This document shows, piece by piece, positions 12,590 through 13,983 of a stretch of 13,983 bases of DNA; position 1 is the first letter of the stretch; the number at the start of each line of letters is the position of its first letter. The translations under genes were made by a program, and so were the position numbers. The stretch spans positions 1-13,983 of the forward strand of contig JAATGK010000384.1 of the NCBI GenBank assembly GCA_015654715.1, in the 5' to 3' direction. This DNA comes from Alphaproteobacteria bacterium (GTDB taxonomy: Bacteria; Pseudomonadota; Alphaproteobacteria; Micropepsales; Micropepsaceae). The notes under the pieces are model-generated. The model was not told where the DNA came from. It was given only the letters and a program-made list of their open reading frames with translations, and made no database searches.

Positions 12590-13620
12590 TCGAAGGGGAC
12601 CGTGATCGGTGGACGAGGGTTGGCAAGCCAAGATGGGGTCGGCAGGTTCTTAGATCGCAGGAACGCAGGATTGAACAGCTTGGATTGATAACGCGTTCCG
12701 TAATCGCAGAGAATCGTCACAACGGTATGGCCGGGTCCCATTTCCTTGGCCATGCGGATGGCGCCTGCGACATTGATGCCGGTCGAACCGCCGACGCATA
12801 AGCCCTCGTGCTGCAACAATTCGAACACGATCGGCAGCATCTCTTCGTCGGGAATTTCGTAGGCATCGTCGATCGGCGCCCCCTCAAGATTGGCGGTGAC
12901 ACGGTTTTGGCCGATGCCTTCGGTGATCGAGGAGCCATGCGCCGTGAGTTCACCGGTCTTGATCCAGGAATAGATTGCAGCCCCGAGCGGGTCGGCCGCC
13001 GCAATGTGCACGGCTTGGCTTTTCGATTTCAGCGCGATGGCGACGCCCGCCAGGGTGCCGCCCGATCCCACCGAGGCAACGAAGCCATCGACGCGGCCGT
13101 TGGTTTGCTCCCAGATTTCCGGGCCGGTGGTTTCCACATGCGCCTGACGATTGGCAACGTTATCGAACTGGTTGGCCCAGATGGCGCCCGCGGGTTCGCT
13201 GCGCGCCAGTTGCTCGGCAATACGCCCGGAGATTTTCACGTAATTATTGGGATTGCGGTAAGGCACCGCCGGCACTTCGATCAGCTCGGCCCCGAGCAGA
13301 CGCAGCGCGTCTTTCTTCTCCTGGCTCTGGGTTTCGGGAATGACGATCAACGTACGCAAACCGAGCGCATTGGCGACGACGGCGAGGCCGATGCCGGTAT
13401 TGCCCGCCGTGCCCTCGACGATAACACCGCCTGGCCGCAGGGCTCCGCGGGCGACGGCATCCTTGACGATGTAGAGCGCGGCGCGATCCTTTACCGATTG
13501 GCCGGGATTGAAGAACTCGGTCTTGGCGAGAATCTCGCAGCCGGTTTGTTCGGACGCGCGGCGAAGCCGGATCAGCGGCGTGTTGCCGATGGCTGCGAGG
13601 GCGTCTGCTTTGAAGTCCAT
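12586..13620 (-). CDS. cysK: Cysteine synthase A-type, PLP-dependent O-acetylserine sulfhydrylase
   Basis: 344-residue beta-family PLP enzyme, cytoplasmic; makes cysteine from O-acetylserine and sulfide. IGNTPLIRL (11-19), the PLP lysine K44 in NPGQSVKDRAAL, the substrate loop EGTAGNTGIG (69-78), phosphate-binding GSGGTLAG (185-192) and the pyridine-side S279 in VGGSTGIN. It is a little longer than classical CysK (about 310-320) and has a ~25-residue C-terminal tail; the loop TAGNTG instead of TSGNTG marks a distinct subgroup, so O-acetylserine is likely rather than proven, and cystathionine beta-synthase-like activity is possible. Start ATG 13620 follows CAGGAA; the frame extends to 13719, but those 33 residues look non-homologous. 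Heads the minus-strand cluster and overlaps sseA by ATGA. Confidence 0.9.
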   Translation of the reverse strand: MDFKADALAAIGNTPLIRLRRASEQTGCEILAKTEFFNPGQSVKDRAALYIVKDAVARGALRPGGVIVEGTAGNTGIGLAVVANALGLRTLIVIPETQSQEKKDALRLLGAELIEVPAVPYRNPNNYVKISGRIAEQLARSEPAGAIWANQFDNVANRQAHVETTGPEIWEQTNGRVDGFVASVGSGGTLAGVAIALKSKSQAVHIAAADPLGAAIYSWIKTGELTAHGSSITEGIGQNRVTANLEGAPIDDAYEIPDEEMLPIVFELLQHEGLCVGGSTGINVAGAIRMAKEMGPGHTVVTILCDYGTRYQSKLFNPAFLRSKNLPTPSWLANPRPPITVPFE

Positions 13621-13770
13621 TTCCTGTATGTCCGAAGGAGAAAGGAAAACGTTACCGGCGCGTCCGTCGGATCGCAAGGAGTTCCGGAGTAGCGCAAAAA
13701 AACGACGTGAAATCAGCACGGAAATTGCACGAACCAGCCTGGAAGCCGTTCATCTGTCCCGGAGCGGAAC
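13621..13770. promoter_or_regulatory. Divergent region between cysteine synthase and small ORF
   Basis: 150 bases that should hold the leftward promoter of the sulfur-metabolism cluster and a rightward promoter for the small ORF. On the minus strand, TTGCGA, 17 bases, then TAACGT is a weak -35/-10 candidate about 35 bases before the cysteine synthase start. I see no clear inverted repeat or riboswitch here. Confidence 0.35.
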
Positions 13771-13956
13771 ATGGAAAGGTTGCTGCGGTACGGATTTGCG
13801 ATTCTCGTCGCCTATTGGGTGGTGGCGCCCGAACGCGTCGCAGCCCATTTCGACACGCTGCGATTTCATGCCGTGAAAGCCGAACTGGCTACCGAACAGC
13901 CAGCCAAAAAACTGTGGGACGACGTCAAGATTTGGGTCGGTGGCGCCCATAAGTAA
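13771..13956 (+). CDS. Small hypothetical protein with one membrane segment
   Basis: 61 residues, no family recognised. One hydrophobic segment near the N-terminus (LLRYGFAILVAYWVVAP, about 4-20) may be a membrane anchor or uncleaved signal. The rest is charged (LATEQPAKKLWDDVKIW) and could form a short amphipathic helix. A GGAG about 6 bases before the ATG supports the start. It is divergent from cysteine synthase. The antisense frame is also open over most of the length, so coding status is likely but not certain. Confidence 0.55.
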   Translation: MERLLRYGFAILVAYWVVAPERVAAHFDTLRFHAVKAELATEQPAKKLWDDVKIWVGGAHK

Positions 13957-13983
13957 CCGCCGGCAGTCGCCGCTATTTGGCTC

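Noticed and set aside
12611..12625. TTGGCAAGCCA-like match to the repeat end inside the cysteine synthase gene
   Set aside because: It is explained by the coding sequence for Trp-Leu-Ala-Asn, no other part of the repeat is present, so chance is likely.
1..13983. Mobile elements, CRISPR arrays, phage genes or defence systems
   Set aside because: No transposase, integrase, spaced repeats or defence-type domains seen. The tRNA 3' ends have repeats after them but no attL/attR-like duplication of the tRNA end with an integrase.

Overview
The window looks like a stretch of an alphaproteobacterial chromosome. The clues are a short NDUFS4-type complex I accessory protein (ETC complex I subunit family), a cold-shock protein with two cold-shock domains, CCA-encoding tRNA genes, and high G+C coding regions. 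I cannot place it below class. Nothing looks like phage, plasmid, insertion sequence or CRISPR. Most of it is ordinary housekeeping and accessory metabolism, and the odd signals are mainly non-coding.

Left part (1-4009): an OmpR-type response regulator followed by its sensor kinase (kinase cut by the left edge), overlapping as ATGA. A secreted EF-hand protein is divergent from them. It converges on an XdhC/CoxI-family gene, and the two stop codons overlap.

Middle part (4010-7711): a double cold-shock-domain protein and a DUF192 lipoprotein gene lie in tandem. Next comes tRNA-Pro(TGG), then the NDUFS4-like gene with a TTG start, then tRNA-Arg(TCT) only 10 bases after its stop. Each tRNA is followed, directly after its CCA, by one copy of the same structured 97-base repeat. 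An FAD-linked lactone oxidase (ALO family) follows. It ends in a perfect 18-base inverted repeat built from a heptamer, whose arms hold the stop codons of both converging genes.

Right part (7701-13620, all minus strand; transcription runs right to left): cysteine synthase, 3-mercaptopyruvate sulfurtransferase, a GNAT acetyltransferase, a POT-family peptide transporter, cystathionine beta-lyase and HisI. ATGA overlaps join the first pair and the last pair. The common theme is sulfur amino acid metabolism plus peptide uptake; HisI is the outlier. A small single-membrane-span ORF is divergent from the cysteine synthase gene at the right edge.

Most worth a second look: the tRNA-linked 97-base repeat, two mismatches in the anticodon stem of tRNA-Arg, the heptamer inverted repeat, a hairpin that buries the start of the cystathionine lyase gene, the exact 110-residue duplication in the EF-hand protein, and a roughly 75-residue insertion in the peptide transporter.
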